The notes below the pieces were generated by a model that was not told the DNA's origin, searched no databases, and saw only the letters and a program-made list of their open reading frames with translations. Below, one piece after another: positions 36,650-51,207 of a stretch of DNA of 64,000 nucleotides. Origin of the DNA: Calliopsis andreniformis (Eukaryota > Arthropoda > Insecta > Hymenoptera > Andrenidae); NCBI RefSeq assembly GCF_051401765.1, contig NW_027480423.1:9300001-9364000 (forward strand). The letters run 5' to 3'. Each line of letters begins with the position of its first letter. Positions within the stretch are counted from its first letter, which is position 1. The position numbers and the translations under genes are program-made.

Positions 36650-39600
36650 GCTAGAAGCATAAAATACAATATAAATACAACAGATTTTCCATCGTATAAA
36701 ATGTATAATTGCAACCAGTGTGAAAGTGATGGTCATTTCTGCGTTCCGGGCATCCTAGGCTTCACTCTAGGGAGTTGGTCCACCAGATCGAATAGTTAGG
36801 GCCTCAGAAGTCTACGCCCGAGGCATAAAATACAAAATAAATAGAACAGTTTTTCCTTTGTATAAAACGAATTATTGCAACCAGTGTGAAACTTATGGTC
36901 ATTTCTACGTTCCGTGCAACCTAGGCTTCACTCTCGGGCGTTGCTCGACCAGATCGATTGGGTAGGGCCTTAGAAGTCAACGCCAGACGCATAAAGTACA
37001 ATAAAAATCCAACAGTTTTTCCATCTTATAACAGGAATAATTGCAACCAATGTGAAAGTGATGGTCTTTTCTACGCTCCGGGCAACCTAGGCTTCACTCT
37101 GGGGCGTTGCTCCACCAGATCGAAGAGTTAGGGCCTTAGAAGACAACGCCCGAAGCATAAAATACAAAGTAAATAGAACAGTCTTTCCATCGTATAAAAC
37201 GAATAATTGCAGCCAGTGTGAAAGTGATGGACATTTCTACGTTTCGGGCAGCCTAGGCTTCACTCTAGGGCGTTGCTCCACCAGAAGAATAGATAGGGCC
37301 TAAGAAGTCAACGCTGGAAGCATAAAATACAAAATAAATACAACAGATTTTCCATCGTATAAAATGAATAATAGCAACCAGTGTGAAAGTTATGGTCATT
37401 TCTACGGTCCGGGCCACCTAGGCTTCACTCTAGGGCGTTGCTCCGCCAGATCGAATAGTTAGGGCCTCAGAAGGCCACGCCAGAAGAATAAAATACAATA
37501 TAAATGCAACATTTTTTCCATGGTGTAAAACGGATAATAAAAACCAGTGTGAAAGTAATGACCATTTCGACGTTTCGGGCATCGTAGACTTAACTCTGAG
37601 GCATTGCTGCACCAGATCGAAGACTTAGGGCCCTAGAAGTCAACGCCAGAAGCATAAATTACAAAATAAATTCAACAGTTTTTCCATGGTATAAAACGAA
37701 TAATTGCAACCAGTGTGAAACTTATGGTCATTTCTACGGTCCGGGCCACCTAGGCTTTACTCTAGGGCGTTGCTCCACCAGAAGAATAGTTAGGGCCTTT
37801 GAAGTCAACGCCCGAAGCATAAAATACAATAAAAATACAACAGTTTTTCCATCGTATAACAGGAATAATTGCAACCAATGTGAAAGTGATGGCCTTTTCT
37901 ACGCTCCGGGCAACCTAGGCTTCACTCTGGGGCGTTGCTCCACCAGATCGAAGAGTTAGGGCCTTAGAAGACAACGCCCGAAGCATAAAATACAAAATAA
38001 ATAGAACAGTCTTTCCATCGTATAATACGAATAATTGCAGCCAGTGTGAAAGTGATGGACATTTCTACGTTTCGGGCAGCCTAGGCTTCACTCTGGGGCG
38101 TTGCTCCACCAGAAGAATAGATAGGGCCTAAGAAGTCAACGCTGGAAGCATAAAATACAAAATAAATACAACAGATTTTCCATCGTATAAAATGAATAAT
38201 AGCAACCAGTGTGAAAGTTATGGTCATTTCTACGGTCCGGGCCACCTAGGCTTCACTCTAGGGCGTTGCTCCGCCAGATCGAATAGTTAGGGCCTCAGAA
38301 GGCAACGCCAGAAGCATAAAATACAATATAAATGCAACAGTTTTTCCATGGTGTAAAGCGGATAATAACAACCAGTGTGAAAGTAATGATCATTTCGACG
38401 TTTCGGGCATCCTAGACTTAACTCTGAGGCATTGCTGCACCAGATCGAAGACTTAGGGCCTTAGAAGTCAACGCCAGAAGCATAAAATACAAAATAAATT
38501 CAACAGTTTTTCCATCGTATAAAACGAATAATTGCAACCAGTGTGAAAGCTATAGTCATTTCTACGTTCCGTGCAACCTAGGCTTCACTCTAGGGCGTTG
38601 GTACACCAGATCGAATATATAGGGCCTAAGAAGTCAACGCCAGAAGCATAAAATACAATATAAATACAACAGTTTTTCCATTGTATAAAACGAATAATTG
38701 CAACCAGTATGAACGTTATGGTCATTTCTACGTACCGGGCAACCTGGACTTCACCCAAGGATGTGGCTCCACCATATCGAATAATTAGGGGCTCAGAAGT
38801 CAACACCCGAAGCATAAAATACAATAAAAATACAACAGTTTTTCCACCGTATAACAGGAATAATTGCAAACAGTGTCAAGATAATGGTCATTTCTACGTT
38901 CCGTGCAACCTAGGCTTCACTCTAGGGCGTTGGTCCACCAGATCGAATAGTTAGGGCCTCAGAAGTCAACGCTCGAGGCATAAAATACAATATAAGTACA
39001 ACAGTTTTTCCATTGTATAAAACGTATAATTGCAACCAGTATGAACGTTATGTTCATTTCTACATTCCGGGCCACCTAGGCTTCACCCTAGGACGTGGCT
39101 CCACCATATCGAATAGTTAGGGCCTAAGAAGTCAACGCCAGAAGCATAAAATGCAATATAAATACAACAGACTTTCCATTATATAAAACGTATAATCGCA
39201 ACCAGTGTGAAAGTGATGGTCATTTCTACGTTTCGGGCATCCTAGGCTGCACTCTAGGGCGTTGCTCAACCAGAAGAATAGATAGGGCCTAAGAAGTCAA
39301 CGCTAGAAGTATAAAATACAATATAAATACAACAGATTTTCCATCGTATAAATCGAATAATGGCAACCAGTGTGAAAGTTATGGTCATTTCTGCGGTCCG
39401 GGCCACCTAGGCTTTACTCTAGGGCGTTGCTCCGACAGATCGAATAGTTAGGGCCTCATAAGGCAACGCCCGAGGCATAAAATACAAAATAAATAGAACA
39501 GTTTTTCCATTGTATAAAACGAATTATTGCAACCAGTGTGAAAGTTATGGTCATTTCTACGTACCGGGCAACCTAGGCTTCACCCTAGGACGTGGTTCCA

Positions 39601-42600
39601 CCATATCGAATAGTTAGGGCCTTAGAAGTCAACGCCAGAAGCATAAAATACAATATAAATGCAACAGTTTTTCCATGGTGTAAAGCGGATAATAACAACC
39701 AGTGTGAAAGTAATGATCATTTCGACGTTTCGGGCATCCTAGACTTAACTCTGAGGCATTGCTGCACCAGATCGAAGACTTAGGGCCTTAGAAGTCAACG
39801 CCAGAAGCATAAAATACAAAATAAATTCAACAGTTTTTCCATCGTATAAAACGAATAATTGCAACCAGTGTGAAAGCTATAGTCATTTCTACGTTCCGTG
39901 CAACCTAGGCTTCACTCTAGGGCGTTGGTACACCAGATCGAATATATAGGGCCTAAGAAGTCAACGCCAGAAGCATAAAATACAATATAAATACAACAGT
40001 TTTTCCATTGTATAAAACGAATAATTGCAACCAGTATGAACGTTATGGTCATTTCTACGTACCGGGCAACCTGGACTTCACCCAAGGATGTGGCTCCACC
40101 ATATCGAATAATTAGGGGCTCAGAAGTCAACACCCGAAGCATAAAATACAATAAAAATACAACAGTTTTTCCACCGTATAACAGGAATAATTGCAAACAG
40201 TGTCAAGATAATGGTCATTTCTACGTTCCGTGCAACCTAGGCTTCACTCTAGGGCGTTGGTCCACCAGATCGAATAGTTAGGGCCTCAGAAGTCAACGCT
40301 CGAGGCATAAAATACAATATAAGTACAACAGTTTTTCCATTGTATAAAACGTATAATTGCAACCAGTATGAACGTTATGTTCATTTCTACATTCCGGGCC
40401 ACCTAGGCTTCACCCTAGGACGTGGCTCCACCATATCGAATAGTTAGGGCCTAAGAAGTCAACGCCAGAAGCATAAAATGCAATATAAATACAACAGACT
40501 TTCCATTATATAAAACGTATAATCGCAACCAGTGTGAAAGTGATGGTCATTTCTACGTTTCGGGCATCCTAGGCTGCACTCTAGGGCGTTGCTCAACCAG
40601 AAGAATAGATAGGGCCTAAGAAGTCAACGCTAGAAGTATAAAATACAATATAAATACAACAGATTTTCCATCGTATAAATCGAATAATGGCAACCAGTGT
40701 GAAAGTTATGGTCATTTCTGCGGTCCGGGCCACCTAGGCTTTACTCTAGGGCGTTGCTCCGACAGATCGAATAGTTAGGGCCTCATAAGGCAACGCCCGA
40801 GGCATAAAATACAAAATAAATAGAACAGTTTTTCCATTGTATAAAACGAATTATTGCAACCAGTGTGAAAGTTATGGTCATTTCTACGTACCGGGCAACC
40901 TAGGCTTCACCCTAGGACGTGGTTCCACCATATCGAATAGTTAGGGCCTTAGAAGTCAACGCCCGAAGCATAAAATACAATAAAAATACAACAGTTTTTC
41001 CATCGTATAACAGGAATAATTGCAACCAGTGTGAAAGTGATGGTCATTTCTGCGTTCCGGGCATCCTAGGCTTCACTCTAGGGCGTTGGTCCACCAGATC
41101 GAATAGTTAGGGCCTCAGAAGTCAACGCCCGAGGCATAAAATACAAAACAAAATAGAACAGTTTTTCCTTTGTATAATACGAATTATTGCAACCAGTGTG
41201 AAACTTATGGTCATTTCTACGTTCCGTGCAACGTAGGCTTCACTCTAGGGCGTTGCTCGACCAGATCGATTGGGTAGGGCCTTAGAAGTCAACGCCAGAA
41301 GCATAAAGTACAATAAAAATCCAACAGTTTTTCCATCGGATAACAGGAATAATTGCAACCAATGTGAAAGTGATGGTCTTTTCTACGCTCCGGGCAACCT
41401 AGGCTTCACTCTGGGGCGTTGCTCCACCAGATCGAAGAGTTAGGGCCTTAGAAGACAACGCCCGAAGCATAAAATACAAAATAAATAGAACAGTCTTTCC
41501 ATCGTATAAAACGAATAATTGCAGCCAGTGTGAAAGTGATGGACATTTCTACGTTTCGGGCAGCCTAGGCTTCACTCTAGGGCGTTGCTCCACCAGAAGA
41601 ATAGATAGGGCCTAAGAAGTCAACGCTGGAAGCATAAAATACAAAATAAATACATCAGATTTTCCATCGTATAAAATGAATAATAGCAACCAGTGTGAAA
41701 GTTATGGTCATTTCTACGGTCCGGGCCACCTAGGCTTCACTCTAGGGCGTTGCTCCGCCAGATCGAATAGTTAGGGACTCAGAAGGCAACGCCAGAAGCA
41801 TAAAATACAATATAAATGCAACAGTTTTTCCATGGTGTAAAACGGATAATAACAACCAGTGTGAAAGTAATGATCATTTCGACGTTTCGGGCATCCTAGA
41901 CTTAACTCTGAGGCATTGCTGCAACAGATCGAAGACTTAGGGCCTTAGAAGTCAACGCCAGAAGCATAAAGTACAAAATAAATTCAACAGTTTTTCCATC
42001 GTATAAAACGAATAATTGCAACCAGTGTGAAAGCTATAGTCATTTCTACGTTCCGTGCAACCTAGGCTTCACTCTAGGGCGTTGGTACACCAGATCGAAT
42101 ATATAGGGCCTAAGAAGTCAACGCCAGAAGCATAAAATACAATATAAATACAACAGTTTTTCCATTGTATAAAACGAATAATTGCAACCAGTATGAACGT
42201 TATGGTCATTTCTGCGTACCGGGCAACCTAGACTTCACCCAGGGATGTGGCTCCACCATATCGAATAATTAGGGGCTCAGAAGTCAACACCCGAAGCATA
42301 AAATACAATAAAAATACAACAGTTTTTCCACCGTATAACAGGAATAATTGCAAACAGTGTGAAGATAATGGTCATTTCTTCGTTCCGTGCAACCTAGGCT
42401 TCACTCTAGGGCGTTGGTCCACCAGATCGAATAGTTAGGGCCTCAGAAGTCAACGCCCGAGGCATAAAATACAATATAAGTACAACAGTTTTTCCATTGT
42501 ATAAAACGTATAATTGCAACCAGTATGAACGTTATGTTCATTTCTACGTTCCGGGCCTCCTAGGCTTCACCCTAGGACGTGGCTCCACCATATCGAATAG

Positions 42601-42785
42601 TTAGGGCCTAAGAAGTCAACGCCAGAAGCATAAAATGCAATATAAATACAACAGACTTTCCATTATATAAAACGTATAATCGCAACCAGTGTGAAAGTGA
42701 TGGTCATTTCTACGTTTCGGGCATCCTAGGCTTCACTCTAGGGCGTTGCTCAACCAGAAGAATAGATAGGGCCTAAGAAGTCAAC
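36650..42785 (-). repeat. 6,136-bp block (37 monomers), first copy
   Basis: Matches the block starting at 42,786 at offset 6,136 bp from aaaatgtataattgc through the M units at 37,518 and 38,346 (versus 43,654 and 44,482). From about 40.2 kb the offset becomes 4,809 bp because this copy carries an extra 1,327-bp tandem repeat. Near-identity covers shared rare steps such as aggccacgccagaagaat and catttcgacgtttcgggc. Confidence 0.92.
38346..40999 (-). repeat. 8-mer tandem duplication (2 x 1,327 bp)
   Basis: 38,346-39,672 and 39,673-40,999 are adjacent copies with shared private changes including gtgtaaagcgg, aacctggacttcacc, cagtgtcaagataatgg and gtacattccgg-type steps (ttctacattccgggcc). The distal block at 44,482 has this segment once, so either expansion here or contraction there followed the larger duplication. 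The last roughly 90 bases of the second copy begin to follow the 10-mer order. Confidence 0.88.
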
Positions 42786-45700
42786 GCTAGAAGCATAAAA
42801 TACAATATAAATACAACAGATTTTCCATCGTATAAAATGTATAATTGCAACCAGTGTGAAAGTGATGGTCATTTCTGCGTTCCGGGCATCCTAGGCTTCA
42901 CTCTAGGGAGTTGGTCCACCAGATCGAATAGTTAGGGCCTCAGAAGTCTACGCCCGAGGCATAAAATACAAAATAAATAGAACAGTTTTTCCTTTGTATA
43001 AAACGAATTATTGCAACCAGTGTGAAACTTATGGTCATTTCTACGTTCCGTGCAACCTAGGCTTCACTCTCGGGCGTTGCTCGACCAGATCGATTGGGTA
43101 GGGCCTTAGAAGTCAACGCCAGACGCATAAAGTACAATAAAAATCCAACAGTTTTTCCATCTTATAACAGGAATAATTGCAACCAATGTGAAAGTGATGG
43201 TCTTTTCTACGCTCCGGGCAACCTAGGCTTCACTCTGGGGCGTTGCTCCACCAGATCGAAGAGTTAGGGCCTTAGAAGACAACGCCCGAAGCATAAAATA
43301 CAAAGTAAATAGAACAGTCTTTCCATCGTATAAAACGAATAATTGCAGCCAGTGTGAAAGTGATGGACATTTCTACGTTTCGTGCAGCCTAGGCTTCACT
43401 CTAGGGCGTTGCTCCTCCAGAAGAATAGATAGGGCCTAAGAAGTCAACGCTGGAAGCATAAAATACAAAATAAATACAACAGATTTTCCTTCGTATAAAA
43501 TGAATAATAGCAGCCAGTGTGAAAGTTATGGTCATTTCTACGGTCCGGGCCACCTAGGCTTCACTCTAGGGCGTTGCTCCGCCAGATCGAATAGTTAGGG
43601 CCTCAGAAGGCCACGCCAGAAGAATAAAATACAATATAAATGCAACATTTTTTCCATGGTGTAAAACGGATAATAAAAACCAGTGTGAAAGTAATGACCA
43701 TTTCGACGTTTCGGGCATCGTAGACTTAACTCTGAGGCATTGCTGCACCAGATCGAAGACTTAGGGCCCTAGAAGTCAACGCCAGAAGCATAAATTACAA
43801 AATAAATTCAACAGTTTTTCCATGGTATAAAACGAATAATTGCAACCAGTGTGAAAGTTATGGTCATTTCTACGGTCCGGGCCACCTAGGCTTTACTCTA
43901 GGGCGTTGCTCCACCAGAAGAATAGTTAGGGCCTTTGAAGTCAACGCCCGAAGCATAAAATACAATAAAAATACAACAGTTTTTCCATCGTATAACAGGA
44001 ATAATTGCAACCAATGTGAAAGTGATGGCCTTTTCTACGCTCCGGGCAACCTAGGCTTCACTCTGGGGCGTTGCTCCACCAGATCGAAGAGTTAGGGCCT
44101 TAGAAGACAACGCCCGAAGCATAAAATACAAAATAAATAGAACAGTCTTTCCATCGTATAAAACGAATAATTGCAGCCAGTGTGAAAGTGATGGACATTT
44201 CTACGTTTCGGGCAGCCTAGGCTTCACTCTGGGGCGTTGCTCCACCAGAAGAATAGATAAGGCCTAAGAAGTCAACGCTGGAAGCATAAAATACAAAATA
44301 AATACAACAGATTTTCCATCGTATAAAATGAATAATAGCAACCAGTGTGAAAGTTATGGTCATTTCTACGGTCCGGGCCACCTAGGCTTCACTCTAGGGC
44401 GTTGCTCCGCCAGATCGAATAGTTAGGGCCTCAGAAGGCAACGCCAGAAGCATAAAATACAATATAAATGCAACAGTTTTTCCATGGTGTAAAGCGGATA
44501 ATAACAACCAGTGTGAAAGTAATGATCATTTCGACGTTTCGGGCATCCTAGACTTAACTCTGAGGCATTGCTGCACCAGATCGAAGACTTAGGGCCTTAG
44601 AAGTCAACGCCAGAAGCATAAAATACAAAATAAATTCAACAGTTTTTCCATCGTATAAAACGAATAATTGCAACCAGTGTGAAAGCTATAGTCATTTCTA
44701 CGTTCCGTGCAACCTAGGCTTCACTCTAGGGCGTTGGTACACCAGATCGAATATATAGGGCCTAAGAAGTCAACGCCAGAAGCATAAAATACAATATAAA
44801 TACAACAGTTTTTCCATTGTATAAAACGAATAATTGCAACCAGTATGAACGTTATGGTCATTTCTACGTACCGGGCAACCTGGACTTCACCCAAGGATGT
44901 GGCTCCACCATATCGAATAATTAGGGGCTCAGAAGTCAACACCCGAAGCATAAAATACAATAAAAATACAACAGTTTTTCCACCGTATAACAGGAATAAT
45001 TGCAAACAGTGTCAAGATAATGGTCATTTCTACGTTCCGTGCAACCTAGGCTTCACTCTAGGGCGTTGGTCCACCAGATCGAATAGTTAGGGCCTCAGAA
45101 GTCAACGCTCGAGGCATAAAATACAATATAAGTACAACAGTTTTTCCATTGTATAAAACGTATAATTGCAACCAGTATGAACGTTATGTTCATTTCTACG
45201 TTCCGGGCCACCTAGGCTTCACCCTAGGACGTGGCTCCACCATATCGAATAGTTAGGGCCTAAGAAGTCAACGCCAGAAGCATAAAATGCAATATAAATA
45301 CAACAGACTTTCCATTATATAAAACGTATAATCGCAACCAGTGTGAAAGTGATGGTCATTTCTACGTTTCGGGCATCCTAGGCTGCACTCTAGGGCGTTG
45401 CTCAACCAGAAGAATAGATAGGGCCTAAGAAGTCAACGCTAGAAGTATAAAATACAATATAAATACAACAGATTTTCCATCGTATAAATCGAATAATGGC
45501 AACCAGTGTGAAAGTTATGGTCATTTCTGCGGTCCGGGCCACCTAGGCTTTACTCTAGGGCGTTGCTCCGACAGATCGAATAGTTAGGGCCTCATAAGGC
45601 AACGCCCGAGGCATAAAATACAAAATAAATAGAACAGTTTTTCCATTGTATAAAACGAATTATTGCAACCAGTGTGAAAGTTATGGTCATTTCTACGTAC

Positions 45701-47168
45701 CGGGCAACCTAGGCTTCACCCTAGGACGTGGTTCCACCATATCGAATAGTTAGGGCCTTAGAAGTCAACGCCCGAAGCATAAAATACAATAAAAATACAA
45801 CAGTTTTTCCATCGTATAACAGGAATAATTGCAACCAGTGTGAAAGTGATGGTCATTTCTGCGTTCCGGGCATCCTAGGCTTCACTCTAGGGCGTTGGTC
45901 CACCAGATCGAATAGTTAGGGCCTCAGAAGTCAACGCCCGAGGCATAAAATACAAAACAAAATAGAACAGTTTTTCCTTTGTATAATACGAATTATTGCA
46001 ACCAGTGTGAAACTTATGGTCATTTCTACGTTCCGTGCAACGTAGGCTTCACTCTAGGGCGTTGCTCGACCATATCGATTGGGTAGGGCCTTAGAAGTCA
46101 ACGCCAGAAGCATAAAGTACAATAAAAATCCAACAGTTTTTCCATCGGATAACAGGAATAATTGCAACCAATGTGAAAGTGATGGTCTTTTCTACGCTCC
46201 GGGCAACCTAGGCTTCACTCTGGGGCGTTGCTCCACCAGATCGAAGAGTTAGGGCCTTAGAAGACAACGCCCGAAGCATAAAATACAAAATAAATAGAAC
46301 AGTCTTTCCATCGTATAAAACGAATAATTGCAGCCAGTGTGAAAGTGATGGACATTTCTACGTTTCGGGCAGCCTAGGCTTCACTCTAGGGCGTTGCTCC
46401 ACCAGAAGAATAGATAGGGCCTAAGAAGTCAACGCTGGAAGCATAAAATACAAAATAAATACATCAGATTTTCCATCGTATAAAATGAATAATAGCAACC
46501 AGTGTGAAAGTTATGGTCATTTCTACGGTCCGGGCCACCTAGGCTTCACTCTAGGGCGTTGCTCCGCCAGATCGAATAGTTAGGGACTCAGAAGGCAACG
46601 CCAGAAGCATAAAATACAATATAAATGCTACAGTTTTTCCATGGTGTAAAACGGATAATAACAACCAGTGTGAAAGTAATGATCATTTCGACGTTTCGGG
46701 CATCCTAGACTTAACTCTGAGGCATTGCTGCAACAGATCGAAGACTTAGGGCCTTAGAAGTCAACGCCAGAAGCATAAAATACAAAATAAATTCAACAGT
46801 TTTTCCATCGTATATAACGAATAATTGCAACCAGTGTGAAAGCTATAGTCATTTCTACGTTCCGTGCAACCTAGGCTTCACTCTAGGGCGTTGGTACACC
46901 AGATCGAATATATAGGGCCTAAGAAGTCAACGCCAGAAGCATAAAATACAATATAAATACAACAGTTTTTCCATTGTATAAAACGAATAATTGCAACCAG
47001 TATGAACGTTATGGTCATTTCTGCGTACCGGGCAACCTAGACTTCACCCAAGGATGTGGCTCCACCATATCGAATAATTAGGGGCTCAGAAGTCAACACC
47101 CGAAGCATAAAATACAATAAAAATACAACAGTTTTTCCACCGTATAACAGGAATAATTGCAAACAGTG
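42786..47168 (-). repeat. 6,136-bp block, second copy without the 8-mer expansion
   Basis: Matches 36,650-42,359 less 1,327 bp. It ends where cagtgtgaaagttatgg replaces cagtgtgaagataatgg (47,168 versus 42,359). Individual differences are rare, for example ggtcctccagaag versus ctccaccagaag type changes near 43,413. Confidence 0.9.
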
Positions 47169-48389
47169 TGAAAGTTATGGTCATTTCTACGTTCCGTGCA
47201 ACCTAGGCTTCACTCTAGGGCGTTGGTACACCAGATCGAATATATAGGGCCTAAGAAGTCAACGCCAGAAGCATAAAATACAATATAAGTACAACAGTTT
47301 TTCCATTGTATAAAACGAATAATTGCAACCAGTATGAACGTTATGGTCATTTCTACGTACCGGGCAACCTAGACGTCACCCAAGGATGTGGCTTCACGAT
47401 ATCGAATAATTAGGGGCTCAGAAGTCAACACCCGAAGCATAAAATACAATAAAAATACAACAGTTTTTCCACCGTATTACAGGAATAATTGCAAACAGTG
47501 TGAAGATAATGGTCATTTCTACGTTCCGCGCAACCTAGGCTTCACTCTAGGGCGTTGGTCCACCAGATCGAATAGTTAGGGTCTCAGAAGTCAACGCCCG
47601 AGGCATAAAATACAATATAAGTACAACAGTTTTTCCATTGCATAAAACGTATAATTGCAACCAGTATGAACGTTATGGTCATTTCTACGTTCCGGGCCAC
47701 CTAGGCTTTACTCTAGGGCGTTGCTCCGACAGATCGAATAGTTAGGGCCTCAGAAGTCAACGCCCGAGGCATAAAATACAAAATAAATAGAACAGTTTTT
47801 CCTTTGTATAAAACGAATTATTGCAACCAGTGTGAAACTTATGGTCATTTCTACGTTCCGTGCAACGTAGGCTTCACTCTAGGGCGTTGCTCGACCAGAT
47901 CGATTGGGTAGGGCCTTAGAAGTCAACGCCAGAAGCATAAAGTACAATAAAAATCCAACAGTTTTTCCATCGTATAACAGGAATAATTGCAACCAATGTG
48001 AAAGTGATGGCCTTTTCTACGCTCCGGGCAACCTAGGCTTCACTCTGGGGCGTTGCTCCACCAGATCGAAGAGTTAGGGCCTTAGAAGACAACGCCCGAA
48101 GCATAAAATACAAAATAAATAGAACAGTCTTTCCATCGCATAAAACGAATAATTGCAGCCAGTGTGAAAGTGATGGACATTTCTACGTTTCGGGCAGCCT
48201 AGGCTTCACTCTAGGGCGTTGCTCCACCAGAAGAATAGATAGGGCCTAAGAAGTCAACGCTGGAAGCATAAAATACAAAATAAATACAACAGATTTTCGA
48301 TCGTATAAAATGAATAATAGCAACCAGTGTGAAAGTTATGGTCATTTCTACGGTCCGGGCCACCTAGGCTTCACTCTAGGGCGTTGGTA
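47169..48389 (-). repeat. Mosaic satellite between large blocks
   Basis: Seven to eight units combining a gtatgaacgttatg/gaagataatgg pair (47,340-47,580) with units of the gatcgattgggtag, gatcgaagagttag and ccagaagaatag types. No gene or unique sequence. Confidence 0.75.
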
Positions 48390-50300
48390 CACCAGATCGA
48401 ATATATAGGGCCTAAGGAGTCAACGCCAGAAGCATAAAATACAATATAAATACAACAGTTTTTCCATTGTATAAAACGAATAATTGCAACCAGTATGAAC
48501 GTTATTGTCATTTCTACGTACCGGGCAACCTAGACTTCACCCAAGGATGTGGCTCCACCATATCGAATAATTAGGGGCTCAGAAGTCAACACCCGAAGCA
48601 TAAAATACAATAAAAATACAACAGTTTTTCCACCGTATAACAGGAATAATTGCAAACAGTGTGAAGATAATGGTCATTCCTACGTTCCGTGCAACCTAGG
48701 CTTCACTCTAGGGCGTTGGTCCACCAGATCGAATAGTTAGGGCCTCAGAAGTCAACGCCCGAGGCATAAAATACAATATAAGTACAACAGTTTTTCCATT
48801 GTATAAAACGTATAATTGCAACCAGTATGAACGTTATGGTCATTTCTACGTTCCGGGCCATCTAGGCTTCACCCTAGGACGTGGCTCCACCATATCGAAT
48901 AGTTAGGGCCTAAGAAGTCAACGCCAGAAGCATAAAATGCAATATAAATACAACAGACTTTCCATTATATAAAACGTATAATCGCAACCAGTGTGAAAGT
49001 GATGGTCATTTCTACGTTTCGGGCAGCCTAGGCTTAACTCTAGGGCGTTGCTCAACCAGAAGAATAGATAGGGCCTATGAAGTCAACGCTAGAAGTATAA
49101 AATACAATATAAATACAACAGATTTTCCATCGTATAAATCGAATAATGGCAACCAGTGTGAAAGTTATGGTCATTTCTACGGTCCGGGCCACCTAGGCTT
49201 TACTCTAGGGCGTTGCTCCACCAGAAGAATAGATAGGGCCTAAGAAGTCAACGCTAGAAGCATAAAATACAATATAAATACAACAGATTTTCCATCGTAT
49301 AAAATGTATAATTGCAACCAGTGTGAAAGTGATGGTCATTTCTGCGTTCCGGGCATCCTAGGCTTCACTCTAGGGAGTTGGTCCACCAGATCGAATAGTC
49401 AGGGCCTCAGAAGTCTACGCCCGAGGCATAAAATACAAAATAAATAGAACAGTTTTTCCTTTGTATAAAACGAATTATTGCAACCAGTGTGAAACTTATG
49501 GTCATTTCTACGTTCCGTTCAACCTAGGCTTCACTCTCGGGCGTTGCTCGACCAGATCGATTGGGTAGGGCCTTAGAAGTCAACGCCAGAAGCATAAAGT
49601 ACAATAAAAATCCAACAGTTTTTCCATCGTATAACAGGAATAATTGCAACCAATGTGAAAGTGATGGTCTTTTCTACGCTCCGGGCAACCTAGGCTTCAC
49701 TCTGGGGCGTTGCTCCACCAGATCGAAGAGTTAGGGCCTTAGAAGACAGCGCCCGAAGCATAAAATACAAAATAAATAGAACAGTCTTTCCATCGTATAA
49801 AACGGATAATTGCAGCCAGTGTGAAAGTGATGGACATTTCTACGTTTCGGGCAGCCTAGGCTTCACTCTAGGGCGTTGCTCCACCAGAAGAATAGATACG
49901 GCCTAAGAAGTTAACGCTGGAAGCATAAAATACAAAATAAATACAACAGATTTTCCATCGTATAAAATGAATAATAGCAACCAGTGTGAAAGTTATGGTC
50001 ATTTCTACGGTCCGGGCCACCTAGGCTTCACTCTAGGGCGTTGCTCCGCCAGATCGAATAGTTAGGGCCTCAGAAGGCAACGCCAGAAGCATAAAATACA
50101 ATATAAATGCAACAGTTTTTCCATGGTGTAAAACGGATAATAACAACCAGTGTGAAAGTAATGATCATTTCGACGTTTCGGGCATCCTAGACTTAACTCT
50201 GATGCATTGCTGCACCAGATCGAAGACTTAGGGCCTTAGAAGTCAACGCCAGAAGCATAAATTACAAAATAAATTCAACAGTTTTTCCATCGTATAAAAC
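48390..50300 (-). repeat. 17-mer block, first copy (offset 2,818 bp)
   Basis: Matches 51,208-53,118; the M units at 50,121 and 52,939 are 2,818 bp apart. The order of variants (atatatagg, gaagataatgg, gtatgaacg, actttccattatat, aatggcaacc, ccagaagaatag, gattgggtag, gaagagttag, then M) is the same in both. Confidence 0.88.
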
Positions 50301-51207
50301 GAATAATTGCAACCAGTGTGAAACTTATGGTCATTTCTACGTTCCGTGCAACGTAGGCTTCACTCTAGGGCGTTGCTCGACCAGATCGATTGGGTAGGGC
50401 CTTAGAAGTCAACGCCAGAAGCATAAAGTACAATAAAAATCCAACAGTTTTTCCATCGTATAACAGGAATAATTGCAACCAATGTGAAAGTGATGGTCTT
50501 TTCTACGCTCCGGGCAACCTAGGCTTCACTCTGGGGCGTTGCTCCACCAGATCGAAGAGTTAGGGCCTTAGAAGACAACGCCCGAAGCATAAAATACAAA
50601 ATAAATAGAACAGTCTTTCCATCGTATAAAACGAATAATTGCAGCCAGTGTGAAAGTGATGGACATTTCTACGTTTCGGGCAGCCTAGGCTTCACTCTAG
50701 GGCGTTGCTCCACCAGAAGAATAGATAGGGCCTAAGAAGTCAACGCTGGAAGCATAAAATACAAAATAAATACAACAGATTTTCCATCGTATAAAATGAA
50801 TAATAGCAACCAGTGTGAAAGTTATGGTCATTTCTACGGTCCGGGCCACCTAGGCTTCACTCTAGGGCGTTGCTCCGCCAGATCGAATAGTTAGGGCCTC
50901 AGAAGGCAACGCCAGAAGCATAAAATACAATATAAATGCAACAGTTTTTCCATGGTGTAAAACGGATAATAACAACCAGTGTGAAAGTAATGATCATTTC
51001 GACGTTTCGGGCATCCTAGACTTAACTCTGAGGCATTGCTGCACCAGATCGAAGACTTAGGGCCTTAGAAGTCAACGCCAGAAGCATAAAATACAAAATA
51101 AATTCAACAGTTTTTCCATCGTATAAAACGAACAATTGCAACCAGTGTGAAAGCTATAGTCATTTCTACGTTCCGTGCAACCTAGGCTTCACTCTAGGGC
51201 GTTGGTA
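50301..51207 (-). repeat. 5-mer extension between 17-mer copies
   Basis: Holds the gattgggtag, gaagagttag, ccagaagaatag and atagcaaccag units and a second M unit at 50,950, repeating the end of the preceding block (M to M spacing 829 bp, five units). The same five-unit M spacing occurs at 37,518-38,346 and 43,654-44,482. Confidence 0.82.
50950..51115 (-). repeat. M-subfamily monomer (exemplar)
   Basis: A sharply distinct variant marked by ccatggtgta (an NcoI site), ggataataacaaccag, aatgatcatttcgacg, cttaactctgaggcattg and gatcgaagacttaggg. Units start at 14,752, 16,410, 20,995, 27,073, 28,732, 30,888, 34,037, 35,862, 37,518, 38,346, 39,673, 41,830, 43,654, 44,482, 46,639, 50,121, 50,950, 52,939 and 54,763, with a hybrid at 23,093. 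From 27,073 on, spacings are multiples of about 165.8 bp (5, 8, 10, 11, 12, 13, 19 or 21 units). It is absent from the 14-mer HOR. Confidence 0.9.

Noticed and set aside
38585..38869. 94-codon frame, identical copies at 39,912 and 44,721
   Set aside because: Identity follows exactly the 1,327- and 6,136-bp duplications. Hydrophobic stretches come from the T-rich tract read in translation.
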